NCBI GenBank assembly: GCA_029433345.1
Contig: JAQTHY010000001.1
Span: forward strand, 1 to 64,000
DNA length: 64,000 bases
From: Orbaceae bacterium ESL0727
Lineage (GTDB): Bacteria > Pseudomonadota > Gammaproteobacteria > Enterobacterales > Orbaceae
Direction: 5' to 3'
Part shown: positions 40,078 through 49,605 of the stretch, in pieces
Layout of the letters: each line of letters begins with the position of its first letter
Position numbering within the stretch: the first letter of the stretch is position 1
Translations under genes and position numbers: made by a program
The notes under the pieces: model-generated
The model's input: only the letters and a program-made list of their open reading frames with translations
Databases searched by the model: none
What the model was told of the DNA's origin: nothing

Positions 40078-42807
40078 CTATTTCATTGCACCATGGCAAT
40101 ATTTATATTTTTTACCCGATCCACACGGACAAGGATCATTACGGCCCACTTTTACCTCAGATCTTACCATCGGTTGAGCGGTTGCTGTTTGTGTACTCGC
40201 CTGTTGATCGTCAATCCCTGACATAGAATCATGGTTGATACGCTGTTTTTCAGCCAACTTCATCATTTCGGCTTGGCGTTGGCGTTCAGCTTCTTCTACT
40301 TCCGCTTGTGATCGGATCTGTACGCGACTTAATATGCCAATAACATCATATTTAAGTGCATCAAGCATACTGGCGAACATATTAAAAGATTCACGTTTGT
40401 ACTCTTGTTTAGGATCTTTTTGGGCATAGCCACGTAGATGAATACCTTGGCGTAAGTAATCCATCGCAGCCAGATGATCTTTCCATAACGCATCTAAGGT
40501 TTGTAACATCACCGTTTTTTCAAAATTACGGAATGCAGCTGATCCTGCAGTATTTTCTTTTGCGCGGTAAGTATCTTCGGCAATTTGCAAAATACGATCG
40601 CGTAATGTTTCTTCATGCAGATCAGGCTCGTCATCTAACCATTTAGCGATTGGCAGATCTAAACCAAAATCGGTCTTCAAGGTTTTTTCTAATCCCGGTA
40701 CATCCCACATCTCTTCGATCGATTGTGGTGGAATATATTGTGCAACCAGATCCGTAAAGACATCAATTCGGCAAGAATCGATAGTATCTTTGATATCAAA
40801 ATTATCAAGTAGATCATTACGTTGACGATAGATAGCTCTACGTTGATCATTAGCAACATCATCAAATTCCAGTAATTGTTTACGAATATCAAAGTTACGA
40901 CTTTCCACTTTCTTTTGTGCATTGGCAATCGCTTTAGTGACCCACGGATGTTCAATCGCTTCGCCTTCTTTCATGCCTAATTTACGCATCATATGACCAA
41001 CACGATCAGAAGCAAAAATTCGCATTAAAGGATCTTCTAAAGATAAATAAAAGCGGGATTGGCCAGGATCACCTTGACGTCCTGCTCGACCGCGTAACTG
41101 GTTATCAATACGGCGTGATTCATGACGTTCCGTACCTAAAATATACAGTCCACCTAACGCCACAACTTCTTCATGTGTTTGCTGCCAATCTTGTTTGATT
41201 TTTTCGATCTCTTCCGGTGTTGGGTTCTCAAGTTTAGCAATCTTACTTTGCCAATTTCCGCCCAACATAATATCGGTACCACGTCCTGCCATATTCGTTG
41301 CAATAGTCACGGCACCTTTACAGCCGGCATCGGCAATAATTTCCGCTTCTTGGGCGTGGAATTTAGCATTAAGGACATTGTGTTTAATACCCACTTTATC
41401 AAAGGCACGTGACACTAATTCAGATTTTTCAATCGAAGCCGTCCCGACCAATACAGGCTGTCCCCGTTTAATGCACTCTTGCACATCGGCCACAATCGCG
41501 TTGATTTTTTCTTTTTCCGTCATATAAACCAGATCAGGTTTATCCTTACGAATCATTGGACGATTGGTCGGAATAACAATGGTATCAAGCTTATAGATTT
41601 GATTAAATTCGAACGCTTCGGTATCTGCAGTCCCAGTCATCCCCGCTAACTTTTCATACAAGCGGAAATAGTTTTGGAATGTGATTGAGGCGAGTGTTTG
41701 ATTTTCGTTTTGAATAGTGACATGTTCTTTCGCTTCTACCGCTTGATGCAAACCATCAGACCAGCGACGTCCTTCCATTGTTCTCCCGGTATGTTCATCA
41801 ACAATAATCACTTCGCCATCTTTAACAATATAATCAACATCGCGATGGAAAAGGTGATGAGCACGCAAAGCAGCATTGATGTGATGCATAAACACAATAT
41901 TATTCGGTGCATAAAGTGAATCATCACTCTTCATGATTCCATTTTCAATTAACAGTTTTTCAACTTTTACCAAACCACGTTCGGTTAAATTGACTTGTCG
42001 TGTTTTTTCGTCAACCGAAAAATCACCTGTACCTTGGAAATGTTCTGAATCTTCTTTTTCTTGGCGTGTTAAAAAAGGAATGATTTTATCAATCTGGATA
42101 TAACGATCTGAACTATCTTCAGCTGGACCGGAAATAATCAATGGTGTACGCGCTTCATCAATTAAAATCGAATCCACTTCATCGACTAATGCATAATATA
42201 AAGGACGTTGTACACGTGCTTCTTTATCAAACACCATGTTATCACGGAGGTAATCGAAACCATATTCATTGTTGGTGCCATATGTGATATCTGCATTATA
42301 GGCTTCGCGTTTCGCGACTGGATCCATATTAGGTAAATTAACACCTACCGTTAAACCTAAATATTCAAACAGTGGGCGGTTATTTTCAGCATCGCGTTGT
42401 GCCAAATAATCATTTACTGTCACAACATGGACACCACGTCCTGTTAAGCCGTTTAGATAAGCGGGTAACGTTGCAGTTAAGGTTTTACCTTCACCCGTTC
42501 GCATTTCGGCAATGCAGCGTTCGTTTAATACCATGCCACCTATCAGCTGCACATCAAAATGTCGCATGCCAAACACACGTTTACTGGCTTCACGTACGAC
42601 CGCAAACGCTTCTTCTAAAATTTCATCTAAGGTTGCGCCATCGGCAATTCGCTGTCTAAATTCGCTCGTTTTGGCTTTTAACTGTTCATCCGTCAATGCT
42701 TCCATCGCGGGCTCAAGTGCGTTGATTTTTTCGACACGCTTACGCATATGTTTCAAGACACGTTCATTACGACTACCAAATACTTTTGTTAATAAATTTA
42801 ATAACAT
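40078..42807 (-). CDS. secA: Protein translocase ATPase SecA
   Basis: Motor ATPase of the Sec pathway. Nucleotide-binding fold 1 has Walker [10 protein letters not shown] and the DEAD-like [16 protein letters not shown]; there is a preprotein cross-linking region, then nucleotide-binding fold 2 with NMAGRGTDI and [11 protein letters not shown]. The C-terminal zinc motif [13 protein letters not shown] that binds SecB and lipids is complete. Length 909 aa matches E. coli (901). The gene lies 135 bases downstream of secM, whose translation arrest probably controls it. Confidence 0.98.
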   Translation of the reverse strand: MLLNLLTKVFGSRNERVLKHMRKRVEKINALEPAMEALTDEQLKAKTSEFRQRIADGATLDEILEEAFAVVREASKRVFGMRHFDVQLIGGMVLNERCIAEMRTGEGKTLTATLPAYLNGLTGRGVHVVTVNDYLAQRDAENNRPLFEYLGLTVGVNLPNMDPVAKREAYNADITYGTNNEYGFDYLRDNMVFDKEARVQRPLYYALVDEVDSILIDEARTPLIISGPAEDSSDRYIQIDKIIPFLTRQEKEDSEHFQGTGDFSVDEKTRQVNLTERGLVKVEKLLIENGIMKSDDSLYAPNNIVFMHHINAALRAHHLFHRDVDYIVKDGEVIIVDEHTGRTMEGRRWSDGLHQAVEAKEHVTIQNENQTLASITFQNYFRLYEKLAGMTGTADTEAFEFNQIYKLDTIVIPTNRPMIRKDKPDLVYMTEKEKINAIVADVQECIKRGQPVLVGTASIEKSELVSRAFDKVGIKHNVLNAKFHAQEAEIIADAGCKGAVTIATNMAGRGTDIMLGGNWQSKIAKLENPTPEEIEKIKQDWQQTHEEVVALGGLYILGTERHESRRIDNQLRGRAGRQGDPGQSRFYLSLEDPLMRIFASDRVGHMMRKLGMKEGEAIEHPWVTKAIANAQKKVESRNFDIRKQLLEFDDVANDQRRAIYRQRNDLLDNFDIKDTIDSCRIDVFTDLVAQYIPPQSIEEMWDVPGLEKTLKTDFGLDLPIAKWLDDEPDLHEETLRDRILQIAEDTYRAKENTAGSAAFRNFEKTVMLQTLDALWKDHLAAMDYLRQGIHLRGYAQKDPKQEYKRESFNMFASMLDALKYDVIGILSRVQIRSQAEVEEAERQRQAEMMKLAEKQRINHDSMSGIDDQQASTQTATAQPMVRSEVKVGRNDPCPCGSGKKYKYCHGAMK

Positions 42808-42942
42808 ACAATTATTTCTCTTATTTTTATTATGTGCACTGCCAGCCCTATTGGCTCGCCTTTTCCTAGACTAGATTAGACAAGACAACCGTCGTTAGCT
42901 AGCGTACAAATTAACTGGATAGATTGATTTTTAATTATTCCG

Positions 42943-43296
42943 CTAAACAGATAAAGAACGGCGGGCAGGCCCAGCACGAATGCCATTATTCGGTAATAAA
43001 GTGAGCTTACAATGAGGAGCAATATATTGATTGCATGGCGAGAGATCGGCTGACTTCACAATTAGCTGAGGATTGTCTGGCATTGTGATTATCGCCGACT
43101 GATCTTGTGCCAAAGCCGCAATTGTCATAATTTCAACTTGCTCAGCCAATGGGGCTTGCAATGTTTGTACCGACAATGCATTTTGTTCAGATAAGCTAAA
43201 GCCAGCCGCAATCACACCCAATAATAAGTGCGACAGTGCTGTTTTAATAATTAGCCGTTTGCTAAATTGCTGCCAATAGTGAACTACAGTCATCAT
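42943..43296 (-). CDS. secM: SecM, secretion monitor with divergent arrest peptide
   Basis: Short exported protein of about 117 residues upstream of secA. The N-terminus VVHYWQQFSKRL and SHLLLGVIAAGFSL resembles the E. coli SecM signal sequence (WRQFGKR...HLLLGMVAA). The protein ends LLPNN-GIRAGP-ARRSLSV, keeping the invariant GIRAGP of the stalling peptide. The upstream Phe and Trp-Ile (FxxxxWIxxxx) are absent; Leu and Lys residues occupy these positions. It is about 50 residues shorter than the E. coli protein. Expected role: ribosome stalling at the final Pro, relieved by Sec pulling, to expose the secA start. Confidence 0.88.
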   Translation of the reverse strand: MMTVVHYWQQFSKRLIIKTALSHLLLGVIAAGFSLSEQNALSVQTLQAPLAEQVEIMTIAALAQDQSAIITMPDNPQLIVKSADLSPCNQYIAPHCKLTLLPNNGIRAGPARRSLSV

Positions 43297-43452
43297 GTTG
43301 CTATACTAGCATTTTTTATAAAAGTGAAAAAGAGAATATTCATTATTCATCAAGTGCGGCCTACTAAACTCAATTTTTGATTTGCCGTATTTAGCAATCT
43401 GTTTTACCTTCACGCGAGCATCTCACTCATTAGCCAACCTTCTTGTTGATGA

Positions 43453-44925
43453 CTATAATCCTAACTCATCCCAGATTTCATCAATGTGAGCCACCACGGC
43501 AGGATCTTTTTTAATCACAGTTCCCCATTCGCGCGTCGTCTCACCAGGCCATTTGCTGGTTGCGTCAAAGCCCATCTTCGAGCCCAATCCAGCCACAGGC
43601 GAGGCAAAGTCGAGATAGTCAATCGGCGTGTTATCAATAAATGTCGTATCACGATGTGGATCCATACGCGTTGCAATCGCCCACATCACATCCTTCCAAT
43701 CACGTGCATTAATATCATCATCACAGACAATCACAAATTTAGTATACATAAATTGCCGTAAATAAGACCAAACGCCCATCATCACGCGTTTTGCATGGCC
43801 CGCGTACTGTTTTTTTATCGTCACAATCGCGATCCGATAAGAACAGCCTTCTGGCGGTAAATAAAAATCAACAATCTCAGGAAATTGTTTTTGCAAAATC
43901 GGAATAAATACTTCGTTTAAGGCGAGCCCCATCACGGCCGGTTCATCGGGTGGTCGTCCTGTATAAGTCGAATGATAGATAGCATCACGCCGATGCGTTA
44001 AATGCGTTACGGTAAACACCGCAAACTGCTCAACTTCATTATAATATCCAGTATGATCGCCATAAGGGCCTTCGGCGGCAAGTTCGGTCGGATCGATATA
44101 ACCTTCTAAAATGATCTCTGCTGAGGCAGGCAGATCCAGATCAGAAGATAACGCTTTCGTCACTTCGGTACGGCTTTGTCGTAATAACCCTGCAAACGCG
44201 TATTCAGATAAGGTATCAGGCACGGGTGTTACCGCGGCTAAAATCGTTGCAGGATCGGCGCCAATCGCGACTGCAATAGGGAATTTTTCCCCTGGATGCG
44301 CTTTTTGCCATTCCCAAAAATCTAATGCACCACCACGATGGGATAGCCAGCGCATAATCAATTTATTTTTCGCCAACAGTTGCAAACGGTAGATACCCAA
44401 ATTTTGTCGATCTTTATAAGGCCCTTTGGTAATGGTGATCCCCCACGTCACGAGTGGCGCTACATCGTCCGGCCAGCAATGCATAATCGGTAGCGTTTGT
44501 AAGTCAACATCATCGTCTTTAAGAATGATTTCTTGGCAAGGTGCAGATGAGAGCCGTTTGACAGGCATATTCAAGACTTGTTTGTATTTCGATAAACTGC
44601 CAAAAAATTGTCGAATCCCTTTAGGGGGATCGGGTTCGCGCAAAAAGGCCAATAGTTGCCCCACTTCCCGCAGCGCAGAAATATCAGTTTGCCCCATACC
44701 CATCGCCACCCGTTTAGGTGTGCCAAATAAGTTGCAAAGTACCGGCATATTATAGCCAATTGGATTTTCGAATAATAACGCAGGTCCTTCTGCGCGTAAC
44801 ACTCGATCAGCAATTTCCGTCATTTCAAGGTAAGGACTAACAGGGTGAGTAATACGTTTCAATTCACCTTGTTGTTCAAGGTAAGCAAGGAAATCACGAA
44901 AATTGTCGACATTCATTTTGGACAT
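43453..44925 (-). CDS. ubiD: 3-octaprenyl-4-hydroxybenzoate decarboxylase UbiD
   Basis: Decarboxylates the ubiquinone precursor using prenylated FMN made by UbiX. Family motifs: [17 protein letters not shown] near the start ([10 protein letters not shown]), [10 protein letters not shown] with metal-site Asn, [34 protein letters not shown], and the catalytic Glu region [15 protein letters not shown]. Length 490 aa (E. coli 497). The ribosome site AAAAGG lies in the last unit of a 15-bp repeat array between nudB and ubiD. Apparent operon: aspS-nudB-ubiD. Confidence 0.96.
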   Translation of the reverse strand: MSKMNVDNFRDFLAYLEQQGELKRITHPVSPYLEMTEIADRVLRAEGPALLFENPIGYNMPVLCNLFGTPKRVAMGMGQTDISALREVGQLLAFLREPDPPKGIRQFFGSLSKYKQVLNMPVKRLSSAPCQEIILKDDDVDLQTLPIMHCWPDDVAPLVTWGITITKGPYKDRQNLGIYRLQLLAKNKLIMRWLSHRGGALDFWEWQKAHPGEKFPIAVAIGADPATILAAVTPVPDTLSEYAFAGLLRQSRTEVTKALSSDLDLPASAEIILEGYIDPTELAAEGPYGDHTGYYNEVEQFAVFTVTHLTHRRDAIYHSTYTGRPPDEPAVMGLALNEVFIPILQKQFPEIVDFYLPPEGCSYRIAIVTIKKQYAGHAKRVMMGVWSYLRQFMYTKFVIVCDDDINARDWKDVMWAIATRMDPHRDTTFIDNTPIDYLDFASPVAGLGSKMGFDATSKWPGETTREWGTVIKKDPAVVAHIDEIWDELGL

Positions 44926-44970
44926 ACAGTTACCTTTTAAACAATTACCTTTTTAACAGCTATCTTTTAG
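44926..44970 (-). repeat. 15-bp tandem array carrying repeated ribosome-binding sites
   Basis: Three 15-bp units, starting at 44926, 44941 and 44956, fill the gap from the nudB stop to the ubiD ATG. On the minus strand the two units nearest ubiD contain AAAAGGTAA or AAAAAGGTAA; the farthest has AAAAGATA. The unit nearest ubiD gives a well-spaced ribosome site. Confidence 0.85.
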
Positions 44971-45572
44971 AACTCAATGGCCTTTATCGCCTCACCATTA
45001 TTGGGGGAAAGCGTCAATTGTGCTGCTTCATCAATCGACAGCCATTGGTAAGTAAGATGTTCAGTCAAATGCGGAATGATTTCGGTCGGCAGAGCAAGAT
45101 AAAACCAATGTTCATGGTTTATCGTGACGTTAGGGGCATAACGATGGCGAAACTGTGGAAAAATTTCAAAATCTACACTATGTTTGGTATCGATTAATGA
45201 AAGATTATCATGGATAATATCAATTCCTGTCTCTTCGTTTACTTCACGAATCGCAGCGTCAACCGGTGATTCCCCTGCTTCTAAACTACCTGTCACTGAT
45301 TGCCAAAACTTAGCATCATCTTGGCGCTGCAACATAAGACAACGACGAGTCACCAGACAATAGATAACCACCAAAACCGATTCGGGTTTTTTATATAAAT
45401 AACTGTGCTGTTGTGAATCACTGTGCTTTTGTGAAGCATTCAGTTTTTGTGATTCACTGTGTCCATGTGAACTACGGTGTTCTTGTGAACGATCCTGATC
45501 TTGTGAACTATGGCACACATCTAGATCACAGCATTTATCTGAATTATCGTATTGCCCGGGAAAAGTCATCAT
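44967..45572 (-). CDS. nudB: Dihydroneopterin triphosphate diphosphatase NudB with repeat extension
   Basis: Nudix hydrolase of folate synthesis. The core starts near residue 55 (YLYKKPESVLVVIY, matching E. coli VYKRPVSILVVIY) and contains RQDDAKFWQSVTGSLEAGE and the Nudix end REVNEETGI, then FPQFRHRYAPNVT and YQWLSIDEAAQL. The 201-residue frame has about 55 extra N-terminal residues, of which 19-54 are six units of six residues (such as GHSESQ, KLNASQ, KHSDSQ). The start at 45572 has an upstream GAGATAAAG, so the extension is probably translated. It lies 50 bases after aspS. Confidence 0.9.
   Translation of the reverse strand: MMTFPGQYDNSDKCCDLDVCHSSQDQDRSQEHRSSHGHSESQKLNASQKHSDSQQHSYLYKKPESVLVVIYCLVTRRCLMLQRQDDAKFWQSVTGSLEAGESPVDAAIREVNEETGIDIIHDNLSLIDTKHSVDFEIFPQFRHRYAPNVTINHEHWFYLALPTEIIPHLTEHLTYQWLSIDEAAQLTLSPNNGEAIKAIEF
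45411..45518 (-). repeat. In-frame 18-bp tandem repeat in nudB
   Basis: Six consecutive 18-bp units starting at 45411, 45429, 45447, 45465, 45483 and 45501, each beginning TTGTGAA, TTGTGAT or ATGTGAA on the plus strand. They encode the Ser/Gln/His-rich N-terminal extension of NudB. Confidence 0.92.
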
Positions 45573-45621
45573 CTTTATCTCTATCCGCTATGAGTTAATC
45601 GCGCTCATCACTGCTGTGCGG

Positions 45622-47379
45622 CTAAGCATCACTGACTTCGATACCCAATTCTTTCAATGCTGCTGGATTAGCAGGACTTGGTGCATCGGTTAATAAGCAG
45701 GTTGCTGCCGTCGTTTTAGGGAAGGCAATCACATCACGGATATTATCGGTATTAGTTAACAACATTGTCAGTCTATCCAATCCAAACGCCAATCCAGCAT
45801 GCGGTGGTGTACCATATTTCAGGGCATCGAGTAAAAACCCAAATTTTTCACGCTGATCATGTTCATTAATATTTAAAATTGAAAATACAGCCTGCTGCAT
45901 TTCACTGCGGTGAATACGCACTGAGCCGCCACCGACTTCGTAACCATTAATAACCATATCATACGCGTTAGCAATCGCTTCGGCTGGTTTGGCCATCAGT
46001 TCGGCTGGGGTAAAATCTTTAGGTGAAGTAAAGGGATGATGCATCGCACTCAGTCCATCTGCAGTTTCTTCAAACATCGGGAAGTCGATAACCCATAGTA
46101 CTGCCCAGCGATTTTTATCGGTCAGATTAAGGTCTTGCCCCACCTTTAAGCGCAATGCACCAAGCGCATCACTCACGACTTTGTAACTTCCTGCACCAAA
46201 CAATAAAATATCCCCATCTTTAGCATTAGCACGTGCCAGTAAGGCTTCCATTTGTGATGCAGTAAAAAATTTTGCGATTGGGCTTTGTACGCCTTCTAGG
46301 CCTTTAGCACGTTCATTGACTTTAATCCACGCTAATCCTTTAGCTCCATAGACAGAAATAAATTGTGTGTATTCATCAAGCTGTTTACGGCTTAATGTTG
46401 CGCCACCGGGGACACAAAGCAAGGCCACACGGCCTTTCGGATCATTTGCTGGTGTTGAAAAAACGTTAAAATCGACATCTTTCACTAAATCTGCCACATC
46501 GATAATTTCTAATGGATTTCGCAAATCAGGTTTATCACTACCAAAGCGGCGCATTGCTTCCGCATAAGTCATAACAGGGAATTTACCCAGATCCACCCCT
46601 TTGATATGTTGCCACAGTTCACGAATCATCTGTTCCATAATAGCGCGGACTTGATCGGCGGTCATAAACGATGTTTCAACATCGATTTGCGTAAATTCAG
46701 GTTGGCGATCAGCGCGAAGATCTTCATCCCGGAAACATTTTACAATCTGATAATAACGGTCAAAACCTGACATCATAAGCAGCTGCTTAAAGAGCTGTGG
46801 AGATTGCGGTAGCGCATAAAACTCACCTTTATGAATACGGCTTGGCACTAAATAGTCGCGCGCCCCTTCTGGCGTCGCTTTGGTTAGCATCGGTGTTTCG
46901 ATATCTAAAAAACCGTGAGCATTCATAAATGAACGAACAAAGGCAGTGATTTTTGCGCGCGTTTTAAAGATCGCGGTCATTTTGGGTTGACGTAGATCGA
47001 TATAACGATATTTCAAGCGCTGCTCTTCAGTATTATTCTGATTAAAATCTAATGGTGGGATCTCACTGCGATTAAAAATGGTTAATTCGGTTGCCAACAC
47101 TTCGACTTCACCGGTTGCCATCTCTTTATTGGTTTGCCCTTCTGGACGGGCGCGAACTTTCCCCTTAATCTGGATGCAAAACTCATTACGTAAATCACCG
47201 GCTAGCTTAAAGGCATCTTGATAATCAGGATCGAAAAAGACTTGCACAATTCCTTCACGATCACGCATATCAATAAAGATCATTCCCCCTAAATCACGGC
47301 GTTTATTCACCCAACCACATAATGTCACCTCTTGGTTTACCATAGAGGCAGTTAACTGACCACAATAAATCGAACGCAT
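45622..47379 (-). CDS. aspS: Aspartyl-tRNA synthetase
   Basis: Class IIb synthetase charging tRNA-Asp. The N-terminal OB fold (residues 1-105) includes [15 protein letters not shown]. Motif 1 is [17 protein letters not shown]; motif 2 is [25 protein letters not shown], cited as [15 protein letters not shown]; a bacterial GAD insertion domain lies at about 280-420. Motif 3 is [12 protein letters not shown]. Length 585 aa (E. coli 590). It heads the aspS-nudB-ubiD run on the minus strand. Confidence 0.98.
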   Translation of the reverse strand: MRSIYCGQLTASMVNQEVTLCGWVNKRRDLGGMIFIDMRDREGIVQVFFDPDYQDAFKLAGDLRNEFCIQIKGKVRARPEGQTNKEMATGEVEVLATELTIFNRSEIPPLDFNQNNTEEQRLKYRYIDLRQPKMTAIFKTRAKITAFVRSFMNAHGFLDIETPMLTKATPEGARDYLVPSRIHKGEFYALPQSPQLFKQLLMMSGFDRYYQIVKCFRDEDLRADRQPEFTQIDVETSFMTADQVRAIMEQMIRELWQHIKGVDLGKFPVMTYAEAMRRFGSDKPDLRNPLEIIDVADLVKDVDFNVFSTPANDPKGRVALLCVPGGATLSRKQLDEYTQFISVYGAKGLAWIKVNERAKGLEGVQSPIAKFFTASQMEALLARANAKDGDILLFGAGSYKVVSDALGALRLKVGQDLNLTDKNRWAVLWVIDFPMFEETADGLSAMHHPFTSPKDFTPAELMAKPAEAIANAYDMVINGYEVGGGSVRIHRSEMQQAVFSILNINEHDQREKFGFLLDALKYGTPPHAGLAFGLDRLTMLLTNTDNIRDVIAFPKTTAATCLLTDAPSPANPAALKELGIEVSDA

Positions 47380-47649
47380 AATGTATCCCGTTTGTTCATT
47401 TTTTATCCATTACCATTGAAAGTGGTTCATTAGCACCACTCGCCGCAGCCAATAAAATAGCGAACAGAGACGATTTTTATCAGGCTTGGCCTTAGGATCC
47501 ATCATCTCTGTTATCCCTCTTTCGATGGAATGGATAGATAACTGATTAGCATTTAGAATGCGTTATTATAAAACAAATATTGTCCTTATAAAGGGCTTTA
47601 TGATGATTTGCCTATTTTACCGGTTGCTAGATGTCTGATCTTATTACAA

Positions 47650-47675
47650 AGTTTCAGAACATATATACGTTTATG
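47650..47675 (+). repeat. Dispersed GTTTCAGA element, copy D
   Basis: Starts AGTTTCAGAACATATATACG and continues TTTATGT. It is the same length as copy A up to this point but diverged in the middle. It lies 47 bases from the 11-bp tandem array. Confidence 0.7.
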
Positions 47676-47721
47676 TCAAATTTAGCTAGTTAGATTCAAG
47701 TTCGAAAGGTAAATTTCTTTT

Positions 47722-47776
47722 TATAACAGCTTTATAATCGTTTTATGACAATTCTATAATAATCCTATAACAACGT
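47722..47776. repeat. 11-bp tandem array
   Basis: Five consecutive 11-bp units (TATAACAGCTT, TATAATCGTTT, TATGACAATTC, TATAATAATCC, TATAACAACGT) just downstream of bioB. The period is close to one helical turn, so TATAA tracts fall on the same DNA face. Confidence 0.8.
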
Positions 47777-47788
47777 GGCGTTAATCTG

Positions 47789-48811
47789 TTATGGTGCCGC
47801 ATTATAAAAGAGATCAGTATCGGCATGACAGAGCTGATCTATCAATTGCGCAGACTGCTCATTATCACCTTGCGCTGTTTTATACGTTTCGGGAGTGATG
47901 CCCAGTTTTTTGAGGAGCTGTTTATCATTATCTTGATCCGCATTTTTGGTGGTAAGGAGTTTGCAGCCATAAAAAATAGAATTGGCGCCCGCCATAAAAC
48001 AGAGCGCTTGGGTCTGTTCATTCATCTTACTGCGCCCAGCCGATAGGCGAATATATGATGTTGGCATCATGATACGGGCGACCGCAATAGTTTTAATAAA
48101 ATCAAACGGATCGATATCTTGATTATTTTCTAAAGGTGTACCTAGCACTTTGACAAGCATATTGATAGGTACACTTTCAGGTGGTTTTGGTAAATTAGCC
48201 AGTTGTACCAGCAAACCGGCTCTATCTTGTTCTGATTCGCCTAAACCTAAAATGCCCCCTGAGCAGATTTTTATGCCAGCCTGTCGAACATATTCTAAGG
48301 TGTTTAAGCGATCTTGATAGGTTCGTGTAGTAATAATATGCGGGTAAAATTCGGGTGAAGTATCTAAATTGTGGTTATAGTAATCTAATCCCGCCTGAGC
48401 TAATTGGGTGGCTTGTTCTGCAGTTAACATACCGAGTGTCATACAGGTTTCTAACCCAAGTTTTTTAACTTCAGTCACAATATATTGCAAATAAGGCATA
48501 TCGCGATTATTAGGATTACGCCATGCAGCCCCCATACAAAATCGGGTTGCGCCAGAGTGTTTGGCTTGTTTAGCGGCGGCGATAATCTGCTCAGCCGCCA
48601 ACAATTTTTCGCTCTCTAAATGAGTCTGATAACGGGCACTTTGTGGGCAATATTGACAATCTTCAGGACACGCGCCCGTTTTAATCGACAACAACATACT
48701 AATCTGCATTTTGTTGGGATCGAAATGTTGGCGATGAATTTGTTGTGCTTGATAAAGTAAATCCATAAAAGGCAAATTAAAAAGAGCAACTGTTTGATGA
48801 ATTGTCCACAT
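47789..48811 (-). CDS. bioB: Biotin synthase BioB
   Basis: Radical SAM enzyme that inserts sulfur into dethiobiotin. The 4Fe-4S motif is CPEDCQYC; the second cluster and substrate regions include [49 protein letters not shown] and RLSAGR (the Arg ligand of the 2Fe-2S cluster). Length 340 aa (E. coli 346). No other biotin genes adjoin it. A probable BirA operator lies about 50-85 bases upstream, so it may be repressed by BirA-biotinyl-AMP on its own. Confidence 0.97.
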   Translation of the reverse strand: MWTIHQTVALFNLPFMDLLYQAQQIHRQHFDPNKMQISMLLSIKTGACPEDCQYCPQSARYQTHLESEKLLAAEQIIAAAKQAKHSGATRFCMGAAWRNPNNRDMPYLQYIVTEVKKLGLETCMTLGMLTAEQATQLAQAGLDYYNHNLDTSPEFYPHIITTRTYQDRLNTLEYVRQAGIKICSGGILGLGESEQDRAGLLVQLANLPKPPESVPINMLVKVLGTPLENNQDIDPFDFIKTIAVARIMMPTSYIRLSAGRSKMNEQTQALCFMAGANSIFYGCKLLTTKNADQDNDKQLLKKLGITPETYKTAQGDNEQSAQLIDQLCHADTDLFYNAAP

Positions 48812-48862
48812 TATGCTATCTCTATCGTTATTTTTTTACCTATTTTAGAATCATAATCATCA

Positions 48863-48895
48863 TTGTCAACTTAATTTATAAATATAAGTTTACAT
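48863..48895. promoter_or_regulatory. Probable BirA (bio) operator
   Basis: Inverted half-sites TTGTCAAC (48863-48870) and GTTTACAT (48888-48895) separated by 17 bases, with symmetry extending inward as AACTTA/TAAGTT. The spacing and halves resemble the gammaproteobacterial bio operator TTGTAAAC...GTTTACAA, with two mismatches. It lies upstream of bioB and between it and the divergent FrdCD gene. Confidence 0.7.
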
Positions 48896-48961
48896 AATGT
48901 TAATCAAGTGCAGTTCTTGTTATACTCACACTTTTCTAGAATGTTGAGTTGTTAAGCAAAT

Positions 48962-49525
48962 ATGAATGAACCGCAACAAAAATCGTTTTTTTATTTTCTC
49001 CGTGAATCATCCGCTTTTTTTCTCATTTGGCTCAGTTTGCTACTCATGTATAGCATCATTTGTGCTTATACCAACCAAGTTGGGCAAGATGAGTTTTATC
49101 GTGTGATCTTCTTTTTACAAAAACCTTGGGTTATCACGCTTAATGGTGTGGCATTATTGATGTTATTGCTCCATACCGCAATTTGGTTTACTCATCTGCA
49201 TAGCAATTATGTTGCGTGGTCGAAAACCATTTTTATCTGTGGGACATGGGCCGCTATTTTTTCGCCAATCATGATGATAATTATCGGCTACTTCGTGCCT
49301 TTCGGTGATGTGACGACTCGTTCGCTATTGTTAAAAATGTTGGGGACAGAGAGTGGTAAAGTCGTTATTTTCTTAATGGTTATTTTGCCTATCTGGTATG
49401 CGTTACCGCGTATTTTACAAACTTTACATGATTTTAATATTCACCCAAAACGGGAAAAATTATTAGTGAATGGCTTAGCGTTGGCATGGAGTGCCCATAC
49501 GATTTATATCTTATGTGTTCGCTAA
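48962..49525 (+). CDS. FrdC-FrdD fusion: fumarate-reductase-type membrane anchor in one chain
   Basis: 187-residue, five-helix protein (helices about 18-38, 56-76, 94-114, 132-150, 168-185). Residues 1-85 resemble FrdC: LRESSAFFLIWLSL (E. coli REGTAVPAVWFS), FLQKPWVITLNG and LLHTAIWF. Residues 90-187 resemble FrdD: WAAIFSPIMMIIIGYFVPFG, VVIFLMVILPIWYALPR and LHDFNIHP. The Glu of FrdC linked to menaquinone binding is kept (Glu15). The FrdD His in LHRMHH is Pro here, with the Arg kept. The third FrdC helix is missing. No frdA or frdB lies in the window. It would anchor the enzyme and bind quinone; whether it serves fumarate reductase is inferred. Confidence 0.82.
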   Translation: MNEPQQKSFFYFLRESSAFFLIWLSLLLMYSIICAYTNQVGQDEFYRVIFFLQKPWVITLNGVALLMLLLHTAIWFTHLHSNYVAWSKTIFICGTWAAIFSPIMMIIIGYFVPFGDVTTRSLLLKMLGTESGKVVIFLMVILPIWYALPRILQTLHDFNIHPKREKLLVNGLALAWSAHTIYILCVR

Positions 49526-49536
49526 TCATAAAGCCG

Positions 49537-49560
49537 TTCCACCGATCGGCATCGGTGGAA
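49537..49560. terminator. Perfect 10-bp hairpin between convergent genes
   Basis: TTCCACCGAT (49537-49546) and ATCGGTGGAA (49551-49560) with a four-base loop CGGC. It lies 11 bases after the FrdCD stop and lacks a T-run. A related palindrome occurs at 52507-52544, also between convergent genes, so it may be a short palindromic repeat rather than a classical terminator. Confidence 0.55.
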
Positions 49561-49605
49561 TAGCTACGCATCACTATCTTAATCAGCGGGCATTTTAGTA
49601 TAAAT

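Larger units (their letters stand above)
47380..47788. other. Intergenic region between aspS and bioB
   Basis: A 409-base gap upstream of aspS and downstream of bioB. It carries a dispersed element copy (47650-47675) and an 11-bp array (47722-47776), which lies close to the bioB stop. No ORF was accepted; an aspS promoter must lie here, but no clear -35/-10 pair was found. Confidence 0.55.

Noticed and set aside
41195-41527. 110-codon plus-strand ORF
   Set aside because: Antisense to secA, with no ribosome site or conserved motif.
43486-43761. 91-codon plus-strand ORF
   Set aside because: Antisense to ubiD and without supporting signals.
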